From Aliiroseovarius salicola (GTDB taxonomy: Bacteria; Pseudomonadota; Alphaproteobacteria; Rhodobacterales; Rhodobacteraceae), in contig NZ_JAQIIO010000005.1 of assembly GCF_027891095.1 (NCBI RefSeq), positions 124,001 to 188,000 of the forward strand: a DNA stretch of 64,000 bases, in the 5' to 3' direction. Made by a program: the position numbers and the translations under genes. Below the pieces are notes generated by a model. It was not told the DNA's origin. It searched no databases and saw only the letters and a list, made by a program, of their open reading frames with translations. This document shows positions 43,527 to 52,540 of this stretch, one piece after another; within the stretch, counting starts at the first letter, position 1; each line of letters begins with the position of its first letter.

Positions 43527-45071
43527 TTACATCGCGCCCCACACGGCCTTCATCGCATCAACACTCGTATCTTCGATTGATTGAGCGGTGTTAATGGCGA
43601 CAACAGGTATACCCGCGTAGTGGATGTCCTGTTCCAGCGACCAGCGCCGCCTGACTGAATTTGCATCTGGTCCACCAGTTTTTTGACGTGTCCCATCCCT
43701 CTGAAGTGCAACCTCGATAGGGGCTTGCAACCGCAACACTAGGTCCGGCTTGGGCACATCCTGATACATCCGCTTTTCCAGTTTCATCAGATACCGTTTG
43801 AATGCGGATCCTTCCTGAGCAATCGCTTCACTGTCAAAGCGATTGCTGTCGATTGCCCCGGCCTGATCCGATGGGTATCTATCTGAAATCACAATGGTTC
43901 CGCGTGTGGCATAACGTAAAGCTTTCCGAAGCAAGCTGCGTCTCTCATAAGCAAGCAAAGTCATGCGCAAGATGTAAAAAATGGAATATCGCTTTTTCTT
44001 GCGACGCTCCGGTTTTTCGTATTCGCGCAATCTTTCATGTGGCAACAACCGTCTGGCGATGGGCAACAGAAGACGCGGCAGAAAGCCGATCACGGTGACA
44101 GGTGGCTTTCCGGCATGAATGCGGATCACGTCCAGGTGCCGACCAAGCCGCTTGGCAAGAGCGTTGGATAGGGTTGATTTTCCTGTCGCCTTCGGCCCAA
44201 CAAGCGCGATGATCAGACCGCCGGAATGTAAAACACGATCTTTGCGTTTTTGAAATCGAGCGAGCGTGTAGGCCGCCAAACGCCTCACATGTGAGAGCAA
44301 ACTTAGCGCAGACCCCAAGCGCCGAATATTTCGGAGTTGCCACGCAACACGTACCCCAACACCAAATCTACGTGCCATCGCGTTCTTGGCTGCGACAGCT
44401 TCTTCTGCTTCGCGGAACAAGTTCTCGCTGACAGAAGGAAACCACTCCGCGCGCAAGGCCTCGACCCCTTCCCTGTCCGCACGGGTTCTAAGCCAGTTTA
44501 TTTCATCAACGACGATCCCGTATTTTAGGTTCGCCTTCAGAATTTCGACAGGTGCGACGCTCTTGAGAACTATCCGCAGTACAAACAGTAGATATTCCGC
44601 CTCGGGGGACGGCACCGGAACACCAAGAAACCTTTGCCGCCCTTCAAGCAGCGGCTCCACCACCGGAAATCGAAAATTTTTCACGAAACTGTCACCACTT
44701 AACACCCAGTGATGCGCGTGAACATCCACAACCTCACCCAATGCCTCATCTAGACCAAGCGCGTGGAATATACCTGGATGATCAGTACCAAATCTCGATT
44801 TTGCTAACTTAAAATCGTGTTTGCTAAGTTCCGACAGGAAATCAACCGCGTCGCGCCGATCTACAAGCAAATCGATATCTTCGCGCCCCGCCAACGTATC
44901 CGCCAGACGAATATTGCTTTTCCAGTGGCAAAATCGAATACCCTCAGCCTCAAGCTCTTGTAAGATTTGGTACGTATATGTGGCTGTTGAAATGACATTT
45001 TCGCCTTCCACCAGTTCCGGTGTTGTTGGCGAAAGTGTCTCAATCGGCATGTCGGTCCAGGATGCGCTCAT
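43527..45071 (-). CDS. Nucleotidyltransferase-like / P-loop kinase-like fusion protein
   Basis: 514 residues with two recognisable parts. Residues about 30-230 resemble a nucleotidyltransferase-fold domain (RFCHWKSNIRLADTLAGRED and the acidic pair in DIDLLVDRR). Residues about 285-514 form a P-loop nucleoside-kinase-like domain: Walker A LVGPKATGKSTLSNALAKRL, then ISDRYPSDQAGAID and the LID-like QKTGGPDANSVRRRW. ATG 45071 has AAGGGGGGG before it; the longer frame to 45155 is rejected. It is the first gene of the minus-strand polysaccharide operon. It may activate or phosphorylate a sugar or terminal modification; its substrate is unknown. Confidence 0.65.
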   Translation of the reverse strand: MSASWTDMPIETLSPTTPELVEGENVISTATYTYQILQELEAEGIRFCHWKSNIRLADTLAGREDIDLLVDRRDAVDFLSELSKHDFKLAKSRFGTDHPGIFHALGLDEALGEVVDVHAHHWVLSGDSFVKNFRFPVVEPLLEGRQRFLGVPVPSPEAEYLLFVLRIVLKSVAPVEILKANLKYGIVVDEINWLRTRADREGVEALRAEWFPSVSENLFREAEEAVAAKNAMARRFGVGVRVAWQLRNIRRLGSALSLLSHVRRLAAYTLARFQKRKDRVLHSGGLIIALVGPKATGKSTLSNALAKRLGRHLDVIRIHAGKPPVTVIGFLPRLLLPIARRLLPHERLREYEKPERRKKKRYSIFYILRMTLLAYERRSLLRKALRYATRGTIVISDRYPSDQAGAIDSNRFDSEAIAQEGSAFKRYLMKLEKRMYQDVPKPDLVLRLQAPIEVALQRDGTRQKTGGPDANSVRRRWSLEQDIHYAGIPVVAINTAQSIEDTSVDAMKAVWGAM

Positions 45072-45500
45072 TGCCCCCCCTTGCTGACAAGCAAACGGCA
45101 CCCAATTCCTGCCCATCTGCAAGTCCTGCGCCAACTCCACAGCGTTCAAAATCAATAGCCTAGCGCAATTTGGTTTAAATTACGTTCCATTAAGCCGCAA
45201 AGCGGGAGGAAACGCACTACATCATCGTGACAGCGAAAATACTAACCATAATGAATATGAGGCTCACATCATACCTCCTATCATGGGCCACCGTTTATCT
45301 TATTCGTTTCCTGTCAACGGCGTGCTAGCTTGATTTAATAAAGCAAAATTCTTTTCGATTTCATTATCACCAATGGAAAACGGGTCTCATCAGATTTGAG
45401 GCCAATGCACCTTTGGTGAGCTAAATCGCAAACCACAGACGCCTATCGTCAGTGTCTCAGCAGCGACCTGAGAGCTTCCTTGTTTGAAATGGGGTATGAC
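45072..45500. promoter_or_regulatory. 429-bp AT-rich divergent promoter region
   Basis: Lies between the minus-strand kinase/wzc operon and the plus-strand WecB-like gene. No gene seen. It presumably carries promoters for both. No clear palindrome was recognised. Confidence 0.4.
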
Positions 45501-46304
45501 ATGAATACCAATTTCCATCCAAAATCACAGCTCTTGCCGGAATTTCCCGTGGAAACAATCGGGGGGATGACAATTGCCGCACTGGATCGACAAGAAACGG
45601 CCAGGGTCATGATTGATGCCGTGAAAGCGGCCAGAAGTATTTCCGCACCTCCTTTGTTGTTCAGCTCGAGCAATGGCCAGATCATTTCTCAGGTTTCTGG
45701 CGCGTCAGACCGGACCCCCTCCGAACTCATGAAGACTGTAGACCTGATCAGCGCTGATGGTCAGTCGCTGGTTTTTGCATCTCGGCTATTTGGGCGAGGC
45801 GGCATTCGAGAGCGTTGTGCAACCACTGACCTGTTTCACGATGTAGCTCGGATCGCTTGTGACGAAGAGGTGACATTTTATATCCTCGGCGCAACTCAAG
45901 AGGAAAATGAACTTGCCGTAAGAAACGTGCACCAGCTTTATCCTCAGCTGAAGATCGTCGGTTCCCACCACGGATATTTTTCGGGCCAAGATGACGAGGA
46001 AGAAACCATTCAGGAAATCAACGGCTTGAAACCAGACATTGTATGGATCGGAATGGGTTTTCCCCGGCAACTGGAGTTTTGCGCCCGCTGGAGAGATTCT
46101 CTGAGAAATGTCGGCGCGATAAAAACCTGCGGCGGGCTGCTGAATTTCCTGTCGCAATCAAGGTCCCGCGCACCGCGGTGGATGCAATCTGCTGGACTGG
46201 AGTGGTGCTATCGCCTCGCGCTTGAGCCAAGGCGACTGCTTTACAGATACTTCATAACAAATATACATGCGACTTGGCTTCTCATCAGCCGCACCAGCCG
46301 CTAA
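45501..46304 (+). CDS. WecB/TagA/CpsF family glycosyltransferase
   Basis: 267 residues. It shows the family pattern: FSSSNGQIIS, then DLISADGQSLVFASRLFG, then FYILGATQEENELAVRN, KPDIVWIGMGFPRQLEF and the C-terminal GGLLNFLSQSRSRAPRWMQ, followed by GLEWCYRLALEPRRLLYRY. It transfers a UDP-activated amino sugar or sugar to a lipid-linked acceptor. The start at ATG 45501 has GGGG 6 nt upstream; ATG 45489 is possible. It is the only conventional glycosyltransferase visible in the polysaccharide region besides the priming enzyme. Confidence 0.9.
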   Translation: MNTNFHPKSQLLPEFPVETIGGMTIAALDRQETARVMIDAVKAARSISAPPLLFSSSNGQIISQVSGASDRTPSELMKTVDLISADGQSLVFASRLFGRGGIRERCATTDLFHDVARIACDEEVTFYILGATQEENELAVRNVHQLYPQLKIVGSHHGYFSGQDDEEETIQEINGLKPDIVWIGMGFPRQLEFCARWRDSLRNVGAIKTCGGLLNFLSQSRSRAPRWMQSAGLEWCYRLALEPRRLLYRYFITNIHATWLLISRTSR

Positions 46305-46696
46305 CCCACGATAAGCCATTGTTTTTGCTACCAACCTCTTAGCGTTTCGTACATCCATGTCTTCAAGCAATCAGCCTCACCGTCTAAGTATAGCTTGTGA
46401 TAACGCCCCCGCTCACCCGCAATACACTGCCTTAAATAGGCGCTTGATCAGAACGAAGTTCCTCGCATTTCCCGAGCCAATGGAATGCAATAGCAACGAC
46501 AACCCAGGTCGGAAGGGTGGCTGTTACGATCAGCAAGAACAAGCGTGTCCAGATTTTCGGAACAACGAGACCCCATAACTGTTTCATTTTGTGATCAGGA
46601 AAGGAAATATCCAGCTAGCATCGCCCCATCGTCACTTAGGTCATTGATGCAATTTAAGTCCTGACAAAACCGTACACCAACATCGGGTGAGATGCG
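46305..46696. other. Intergenic region without recognised gene
   Basis: About 390 bases between the WecB-like gene and the ABC permease, which converge here. A short frame at 46357-46578 has no ribosome site and no recognisable product. No clear terminator seen. Confidence 0.4.
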
Positions 46697-47485
46697 TCAC
46701 TCACGCACCTTTCTCATGAACATGGATTTTCTGGGATCGTACCCCCACAGACTGAGAAGGAAGAAGCCAATGGTACAAGTGCAAACCCATATCAGGGCAT
46801 TGAATTCAAGCTTTTGGTACAGAGCAAAGCGAACAAGCTCGATTGCGTAGGTGAAGGGATTCCACTCCACGACCGAAGCAATATGCGGAGCATTTTCCTG
46901 CATACGCCAAAGCGGATATAGCGCGGTCGACAGGAAAAACATTGGAAAGATCACGAAATTCATAACCCCGGCAAAATTTTGAAGCCGAGTGATCATGGAC
47001 GATAGGAACAGACCCATCGCGGCCAGCATCAAACCAATAAGGAGAAGCGCGGGAAGCGCTGCGATATAGCCACCTGGTGGCATACGAATATCAAACGCAT
47101 AGGCAATGGCGAGAAAGACAATACACTGCAAAACCGAGACAAAGGCGCTCGCAACGAGTTTCGCAAGCAGGATCCACCAGCGCGGCACAGGTGCGGTCAG
47201 CAGCAGGCGCATGGACCCCATTTCCCGATCATAGACCATCGAAAGCGAAGACTGCATTGCATTGAACAGCACAATCATCGCGCAAAGCCCCGGCACAATG
47301 TAGGTCTCGTACCGAATGTAGGTCTCGTACGGGGGGATGATCGAAAGACCGAGAGCTGCGCGAAAACCTGCGCCAAAGATAAACAACCAGACCAGTGGCC
47401 GAACGAGAGCAGCAAGGAACCTTTCGCGTTGGTGCAGAAAGCGCAGCAACTCACGGATCACAATGGCTTTGAAACTTGTAATCAT
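46697..47485 (-). CDS. ABC-2 type permease of the PQQ/lanthanide-associated transporter (LutF/PedC-like)
   Basis: 262 residues with six hydrophobic segments (PLVWLFIFGAGFRAALGL, AALPALLLIGLMLAAMGLFL). The ABC-2 signature is in GSMRLLLTAPVPRWWILLAK. It is the last gene of a five-gene minus-strand row with ATPase, Asp-rich periplasmic protein, beta-propeller and binding protein. That gene set is associated with PQQ alcohol dehydrogenases; M. extorquens lutABEF and P. putida pedA1A2BC are linked to lanthanide uptake. ABC-2 permeases are usually exporters, which makes direction of transport uncertain. It overlaps the ATPase by 4 bp. Confidence 0.85.
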   Translation of the reverse strand: MITSFKAIVIRELLRFLHQRERFLAALVRPLVWLFIFGAGFRAALGLSIIPPYETYIRYETYIVPGLCAMIVLFNAMQSSLSMVYDREMGSMRLLLTAPVPRWWILLAKLVASAFVSVLQCIVFLAIAYAFDIRMPPGGYIAALPALLLIGLMLAAMGLFLSSMITRLQNFAGVMNFVIFPMFFLSTALYPLWRMQENAPHIASVVEWNPFTYAIELVRFALYQKLEFNALIWVCTCTIGFFLLSLWGYDPRKSMFMRKVRE

Positions 47486-48192
47486 AGCTGAGGCCTTTCA
47501 TGGCCTGCATAGTGCCGCGACAATCCGGTGGCTCCACCAAGATCGGCAAAGCTGCCATGGCTTACGACATTGCCAGACTGCATGACGATAACGTCATCAT
47601 CTGGCCATAGCTCATCAAGCAAATGCGTGATCCAAAGAACCGTCACCCCCTGGGCACTCATCGCGTGGACCGCATCAACAATGGCTTGCTTCGACGCTGG
47701 ATCCAATCCTGTGGTGGGTTCATCAAGCAACAGGATCTCTGGGCTGGGCAGCAGCGCGCGGGCGATCTCAAGGCGGCGGCGGTGACCGCCATTCAAATCG
47801 CGTACGGAGCTGTTTTCGCGCCCTTCAAGTCCGAACTGCGAAAGTAGGCGTTCAATCTCAGCTCCGGGTTTCTTCATTCCGTGCAACCCGGCAAAGTAGC
47901 GAAGGTTTTGAACAACCGACAGTTCGAGATCCAGAGCAGATTGCTGAAACACCATACCGACATGGCGCAATCCGGCACGGGAGGTTTTGGTCGAGTTGCC
48001 CATCACGCGAACGTCCCCGTTATCAGGGAGCAACAGACCTGCAATCAGGTTGAATACAGTGGATTTCCCTGCCCCGTTGGGACCGAGAAGTGCCGAAAAT
48101 GACCCCACTCCAAGTTTTAGCGAAAACTTGGAAAGAACAGCCCGAGAACCATAGCTCAGGTCTACGCCGTCAAGGGTCACCGCATCAGTCAT
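47482..48192 (-). CDS. ABC transporter ATP-binding protein (LutE/PedB-like)
   Basis: 236 residues with full motifs: Walker A LLGPNGAGKSTVFNLIAG, Q loop GMVFQQSALDLELS, a signature that reads LNGGHRRRLEIARAL (Asn-Gly-Gly in place of LSGGQ) and Walker B ILLLDEPTTGLD. The altered signature is common in this ABC-2 subgroup. It overlaps the permease and the upstream small periplasmic gene by 4 bp each, so the three are coupled. It probably energises lanthanide- or PQQ-related transport. Confidence 0.88.
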   Translation of the reverse strand: MTDAVTLDGVDLSYGSRAVLSKFSLKLGVGSFSALLGPNGAGKSTVFNLIAGLLLPDNGDVRVMGNSTKTSRAGLRHVGMVFQQSALDLELSVVQNLRYFAGLHGMKKPGAEIERLLSQFGLEGRENSSVRDLNGGHRRRLEIARALLPSPEILLLDEPTTGLDPASKQAIVDAVHAMSAQGVTVLWITHLLDELWPDDDVIVMQSGNVVSHGSFADLGGATGLSRHYAGHERPQL

Positions 48193-48626
48193 TTAATCTC
48201 GATCTCGATCCTTTGGCTTTCACCCGTGCTTCCCGGAATGCGCAATTCGTATCGGCCCGGTTTGATCGCAACAAACCCGATTTCCATAGTACCCGCGTCA
48301 TCAAACTCAATTGAATGCAGCGCATAGGGGCGGGTTTCCAATCCCTCAATGACGATCTCATCCACCCAGATAGCCCGGAAAAAATCACTGCCAGACAACC
48401 CGATTTCCCCTGATCCATCCGCGGTGATCTCGACCTCGTAGTATTTGCCGGATTTCAGTTCCCATGGCGCATCCGCCAGCGGCTCACCAACTGACAGAAT
48501 GACCTCTGGCAAATCTACTTTGTTCGAACCAGACAGCAGTCCAGCCATGCCCAGACCATCATCATCGTCATCCGCAAATGCGGGGCTTGCGGCAAGCAGA
48601 CCGGCGAGGATTATTGCTTTTCTCAT
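48189..48626 (-). CDS. Small periplasmic protein with Asp-rich mature N-terminus
   Basis: 145 residues. A clear signal peptide (MRKAIILAGLLAASPAFA) is followed at once by DDDDDGLGM, then an all-beta-like sequence (YYEVEITADGSGEIGLSGSD, RYELRIPGSTGE). The consecutive Asp residues would lie at the extreme mature N-terminus and could bind a hard metal ion; lanthanides are an obvious candidate from context. AAGGAG is 6 nt before ATG 48626. It sits between the propeller gene and the ABC ATPase and resembles proteins of unknown role found in this position in other PQQ/lanthanide loci. Confidence 0.75.
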   Translation of the reverse strand: MRKAIILAGLLAASPAFADDDDDGLGMAGLLSGSNKVDLPEVILSVGEPLADAPWELKSGKYYEVEITADGSGEIGLSGSDFFRAIWVDEIVIEGLETRPYALHSIEFDDAGTMEIGFVAIKPGRYELRIPGSTGESQRIEIEIK

Positions 48627-48636
48627 TGTGAACTCC

Positions 48637-49605
48637 TTAATTGGTCGGACGGGCAACCGCTCCCCAAGGGAAACGACCTACTTTGATAGATTTGATGGCT
48701 TTGTTGGTTGCGAGGTCGACAACACTCACATCTCCGGAAACACCGTTTGTGGTGAAGAGTTTGGTTCCGTCAGGCGAAAAGGCCATGTGCCAGACCCGAC
48801 GCCCCACAAGAATGTAATCAAGCACGTCATAGGTCGCGGTATCCACCACGGCGACGTGGTTGGACGGTCCAAGCGCCACATAAGCCAGACTATTGTCAGC
48901 ATTCAGCTCAACACCAACCGGTTGTACCTTATCAGGGTGAACCCCGGTGATTTCAAATTCGACCTTGGCAATCTGACTTTGGTCGGCTGTATTGAAAACC
49001 CCCACAGTCCCGCCAATCTCTGAACTGACCCAGAGCTTTGATCCGTCTGCCGTGAACTCGGCGTGACGCGGACGAGCATCAACCAAAGAGTTGGCGTAGA
49101 TTGCGTTGGTCTCAGTGTCGATCCAATGCGCCATATTGGTGGTCTCAGACGTGGTTATCGTGGTCTTGCCATCGGGACTGACAGCCATGCCTTCCGGTTC
49201 CACACCCACGTTGATTTGGGCAATAACGTGATGGCTTTCGGTATCAACAACGGTTGTCACCGCATCATCTTCATTGGCGATATAAAGCAGCTTGCCATCT
49301 GGATGCAGCGCGAACTGCTCAGGATCTTCACCTGATGGCAGTTCGTGGATAATCTTGCCGGCCTCTACATCGAACACCTGCACAGCATCGGAATCAGATG
49401 CGCATATGTAGAGATATTTGAAGTCGTTTGAGAACAGAATACCGCGCGGACGTTCTCCGACTTCAAACTCTTTCACGACCTCCAATTGATCAATATCGAT
49501 GACAGAAATTGTGTCACTTTTTTCGTTTGATACCCAAATCTCATCACCAAAAGCGGCAGCCGGGATCAGTGCGCTCAGCATCATCAAACATGTACGTATC
49601 TTCAT
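48637..49605 (-). CDS. Periplasmic YVTN-type beta-propeller protein, PQQ-associated
   Basis: 322 residues with signal peptide (MKIRTCLMMLSALIPAAAFG). About seven repeats of roughly 42 residues follow: EIWVSNEKSDTISVIDID, YLYICASDSDAVQVFDVE, LLYIANEDDAVTTVVDTE and so on, to LFTTNGVSGDVSVVDLA. Such YVTN/NHL-like propellers accompany PQQ dehydrogenase ABC systems. The start at 49605 has GGAG upstream and follows the binding-protein stop by 4 bp. Propellers bind proteins or small ligands; its partner here is unknown. Confidence 0.88.
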   Translation of the reverse strand: MKIRTCLMMLSALIPAAAFGDEIWVSNEKSDTISVIDIDQLEVVKEFEVGERPRGILFSNDFKYLYICASDSDAVQVFDVEAGKIIHELPSGEDPEQFALHPDGKLLYIANEDDAVTTVVDTESHHVIAQINVGVEPEGMAVSPDGKTTITTSETTNMAHWIDTETNAIYANSLVDARPRHAEFTADGSKLWVSSEIGGTVGVFNTADQSQIAKVEFEITGVHPDKVQPVGVELNADNSLAYVALGPSNHVAVVDTATYDVLDYILVGRRVWHMAFSPDGTKLFTTNGVSGDVSVVDLATNKAIKSIKVGRFPWGAVARPTN

Positions 49606-49609
49606 GGCA

Positions 49610-50797
49610 CTATTCTCCAAATGCAGTGCAGTGGCTTTCCGGTGCATCAACACCAAGACTGTCAAGTTCGTTGCCAGCGTGAAGGAAACCTTCAAGTGGA
49701 GCCATCGCGACAAGCGCGGATGCATGGGTCAACCCGACTGGCTGTCGCATCTGTCCATTCCAGTTTCTGAAGGACAGCGGGCGCCCCTTGAAACCCGCCA
49801 GTTCGACACCATCGAGCAAAAAGCCGCGAATATCTTCGGGGCTTGCGAAATTGGTTCGAAGCTGCGCTTCATCCACGGCGCGCAATGCGGCCCAGGCGGC
49901 GTAGTCAATATCTTGCATGTTGCGACCTGCCATCTCTTGAAACCGGCTTTGCAATTGGGCCGCGCCCCATTGCTCATTCACCCGATCCCAACCCGTCGCA
50001 CGCAACCCGTCGCCACCCAGCACAGGCCGGGCACGCCATGTATTGTAAATAAGGTAGCGGGCAAAATCATTGTGCTCATCAGCTACAAAAAGCACATCGT
50101 AGTCGCCGAGCTTTTGGGTCAGCAAAGGCACCTCGGCTCCCGCCTGTCGGCGCAGGTCTCCATCGAGAACCCACTGCTCTTCTGTCGCAAAGCTCATGCC
50201 GAACTTGCGAGATGATTTGCGAAGCGCATCTGCGAAATTTTTGTCTTCAGGAGTATTCCCAACAACAAGCGCCATCTCGCCCCAGCGCTTTTTCAACACG
50301 AACTGCATAAGCGCGTCTGCGCGCATCGAGTAGCTTGGTAACGTATGCAGAAGCGATGCACGGCACCCATCTGCCCTGAGACTGTCATCATAGGAACGCA
50401 CATTGAAAAAGAGTTGTGTCTCATTGCCGTCTACAAGGCTCATGATCTCTTCTGCGTTCATGTCTAGAACAACATACGGCGCATTGCTGGAACGCAACGC
50501 CTGCCGTGCGCCATCCAGATCACCCTCTTCCAGATCAACTGCCTCCATGACAAAGCGATATCCCATGAAGCTACCGGTTGTATTGTTGTCATCTAGTGCA
50601 AGTTTGGCACCTGTGAGGCCAAGATCTTCGGGAATTGGATCAAGATTTGAATAGGTCGGGCGTTCAGGTGTCGCGATCCTCAGATAGAGAATTTCAACGT
50701 CGCGCAATTCACTTGCCATGCTCACGCACGTTGAAAGCATCAACGCAACAAAAGCGCCCAGAAACACCTTCAACTTGTTCGCCATCTGATCCGTCAT
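49610..50797 (-). CDS. ABC transporter substrate-binding protein, PQQ-dependent alcohol dehydrogenase system (LutA/PedA-like)
   Basis: 395 residues. A signal peptide (MANKLKVFLGAFVALMLST, ending SMAS) is followed by a type I periplasmic-binding fold (VEILYLRIATPERPTY, LTGAKLALDDNNTTG, MALVVGNTPEDKNFADAL, DYDVLFVADEHNDFARYL). It matches the substrate-binding component of the PQQ-associated ABC set. GGGAGG is 5 nt before ATG 50797. It is the first gene of the five-gene minus-strand operon and divergent from the cytochrome gene (118-bp gap), so both may share control. The ligand is not proven; lanthanide or a lanthanide complex is inferred. Confidence 0.87.
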   Translation of the reverse strand: MTDQMANKLKVFLGAFVALMLSTCVSMASELRDVEILYLRIATPERPTYSNLDPIPEDLGLTGAKLALDDNNTTGSFMGYRFVMEAVDLEEGDLDGARQALRSSNAPYVVLDMNAEEIMSLVDGNETQLFFNVRSYDDSLRADGCRASLLHTLPSYSMRADALMQFVLKKRWGEMALVVGNTPEDKNFADALRKSSRKFGMSFATEEQWVLDGDLRRQAGAEVPLLTQKLGDYDVLFVADEHNDFARYLIYNTWRARPVLGGDGLRATGWDRVNEQWGAAQLQSRFQEMAGRNMQDIDYAAWAALRAVDEAQLRTNFASPEDIRGFLLDGVELAGFKGRPLSFRNWNGQMRQPVGLTHASALVAMAPLEGFLHAGNELDSLGVDAPESHCTAFGE

Positions 50798-50915
50798 CTA
50801 ATCCTCCCTTAGCGCAGCTTGGATCATCTGAGAGATTTCTAGAAGTTGGACCAAGGTCGAATAGTGCCGTCGCGATCCGCCGATTACAAAGTTGGAAAAG
50901 TTTGGAGGAGACGCG

Positions 50916-51623
50916 ATGAAACTCTCAATACAATCCCTCGTGCCACCATTTGTTCTGGCTTCCGCAGTTGCTTTTGCACATGGCGACGTTGCCCCGCAGG
51001 CCGTCGATACAGCCGGATTACCCAGTCTTGGTGAAGAATGGCTTGAAGAAAATCCCTGGCGGGACCCAGCCAATGAAAATTGGCAGACCGCCATCGATAT
51101 TGGTGCATCAGGTTACAACCAGAACTGTGCCCGCTGCCATGGGCTGGAAGTGGTCTCAGGTGGATTGGCACCGGATCTGCGTTACCTGAGTGCAGATTGG
51201 GACGGCGACGAGTGGTATCTTGAGCGTTTTCGTCATGGGATGACCCAAAATGGCATCACAAAGATGCCAGCCTTCGGTGATCTGCTTGGTCAGGAAGCCG
51301 CCTGGGCGATCCGAACCTATGTGGAAACCCGGCCGGACGATGGGGCTTTTGATGATCACCAACCCCGCCTCTCCGCGATCCGCGACCTGCTGACCAGTCG
51401 TGCAAATGAAATTCAGGCAGGCACGGATGTGGCCTCTCTGGGTGAAGAAGTAGCAGCGCTGAAGACCGAGCTGACAAGCATCAACGCGTCGGCAGTTACA
51501 GGATCTGATGCACCGGTTGCGGAATCCGCGGTATCCCGTGCGGCACTTGCGCTTGACGGCAGCGCCGAGAGCTTTGCAAAGGCAGCCGAACTCCTGACCA
51601 TCGGCTTGTCAGCGGCGCGCTGA
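50916..51623 (+). CDS. c-type cytochrome of the alcohol dehydrogenase system (XoxG/PedF-like)
   Basis: 235 residues. A signal peptide (MKLSIQSLVPPFVLASAVAF) is followed by one haem-c site CARCH and a probable Met ligand in KMPAFGD. The C-terminal third is an Ala/Glu-rich helical tail (SLGEEVAALKTELTSINASA) longer than in common single-haem cytochromes. GGAGGAG lies before ATG 50916; an upstream frame from 50892 is rejected. It probably takes electrons from the quinoprotein at 57971. It stands next to the XoxJ-like gene with a 5-bp gap. Confidence 0.88.
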   Translation: MKLSIQSLVPPFVLASAVAFAHGDVAPQAVDTAGLPSLGEEWLEENPWRDPANENWQTAIDIGASGYNQNCARCHGLEVVSGGLAPDLRYLSADWDGDEWYLERFRHGMTQNGITKMPAFGDLLGQEAAWAIRTYVETRPDDGAFDDHQPRLSAIRDLLTSRANEIQAGTDVASLGEEVAALKTELTSINASAVTGSDAPVAESAVSRAALALDGSAESFAKAAELLTIGLSAAR

Positions 51624-51628
51624 TCCTC

Positions 51629-52540
51629 ATGCGCTTAGGGTTTCATATCGCTTTGGTTCTTGGCCTGTTGGCGGGCTCTGCTCAGATGGCCTGGGCAAGG
51701 TGCGAAGACTTGGCCAAAGGCTATGGCGATGTGATCCCCAAGCGATCAGACACAAGGATCAATGTCGGTCAGGACTATGATACGATCCTTGAACGAGGTT
51801 TTCTGACCTTTGCTGTCTATGAGAACTTTGCCCCCTTCTCTTGGGAAGAGAACGGTAAACCCTTGGGGATCGACATTGAGGTCGCCCGCATCATCGCTCA
51901 GGATATTGGAGTCGAGGCCCGTTTCAACTTTGTGGCTGCAGACGAGAACGTGGATGCCGATCTGCGCAATCAGATCTGGAAAGGTCCGTTGATCGGTGGA
52001 CAGGTCTCTAATATTATGATGCACGTCCCCTATAGCAAGGACCTGCAATGCCGGAATGAATTTGTCGTTTTGAACGGCCAGTACTTCAACGAAACACTCG
52101 CAACGGCTTATCGTCTCGAGGTATTTCCAGACGATCCACCAACAACCCCCTATTACCGGTTTCACAAAGTTGGCGTTGAAAACCACACGATATCGGACTT
52201 TTATCTGTCGAATTTCAATGGCGGCATGCTTCTGTCCAACATTTTGCACTATCCCGAGCACGAAGATGCTTTCACCGCAATGGAAGCGGGTGAAGTTGAT
52301 GCCGTGATGGGCGTCAAAAGTGTTTTGGAGCATCTGGACCAAAGCGATGAAATCGAGGTCGCCACTCCACCTTTGGTGAATTTTTCGCTCGACACATGGA
52401 CGTTGGGCATTGCAGTTCGTCACAACTTTCGCGAACTGTCTTACGCAGCTGATTACGCAATTTCCGATGCGATTGCTGATGGGCGTATCACAGAAATATT
52501 TAGGAGATATGGTGTAAGCCACGCCGCTCCCGACTATTAA
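51629..52540 (+). CDS. XoxJ/MoxJ-like periplasmic binding protein
   Basis: 303 residues. A signal peptide (MRLGFHIALVLGLLAGSAQM, ending AWA) precedes an SBP_bac_3-type two-domain fold (LTFAVYENFAPFSWEENG, PLGIDIEVARIIAQDIGV, and AMEAGEVDAVMGVKSVLE). This family sits beside XoxF and MxaF and is thought to help mature or activate the dehydrogenase rather than to feed a transporter. It follows the cytochrome gene directly. Its stop codon abuts that of the converging apbE gene with no bases between. Confidence 0.85.
   Translation: MRLGFHIALVLGLLAGSAQMAWARCEDLAKGYGDVIPKRSDTRINVGQDYDTILERGFLTFAVYENFAPFSWEENGKPLGIDIEVARIIAQDIGVEARFNFVAADENVDADLRNQIWKGPLIGGQVSNIMMHVPYSKDLQCRNEFVVLNGQYFNETLATAYRLEVFPDDPPTTPYYRFHKVGVENHTISDFYLSNFNGGMLLSNILHYPEHEDAFTAMEAGEVDAVMGVKSVLEHLDQSDEIEVATPPLVNFSLDTWTLGIAVRHNFRELSYAADYAISDAIADGRITEIFRRYGVSHAAPDY

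Noticed and set aside
46357-46578. 73-codon frame in the gap before the ABC permease
   Set aside because: No ribosome site, no recognisable domain, low-complexity polar product.
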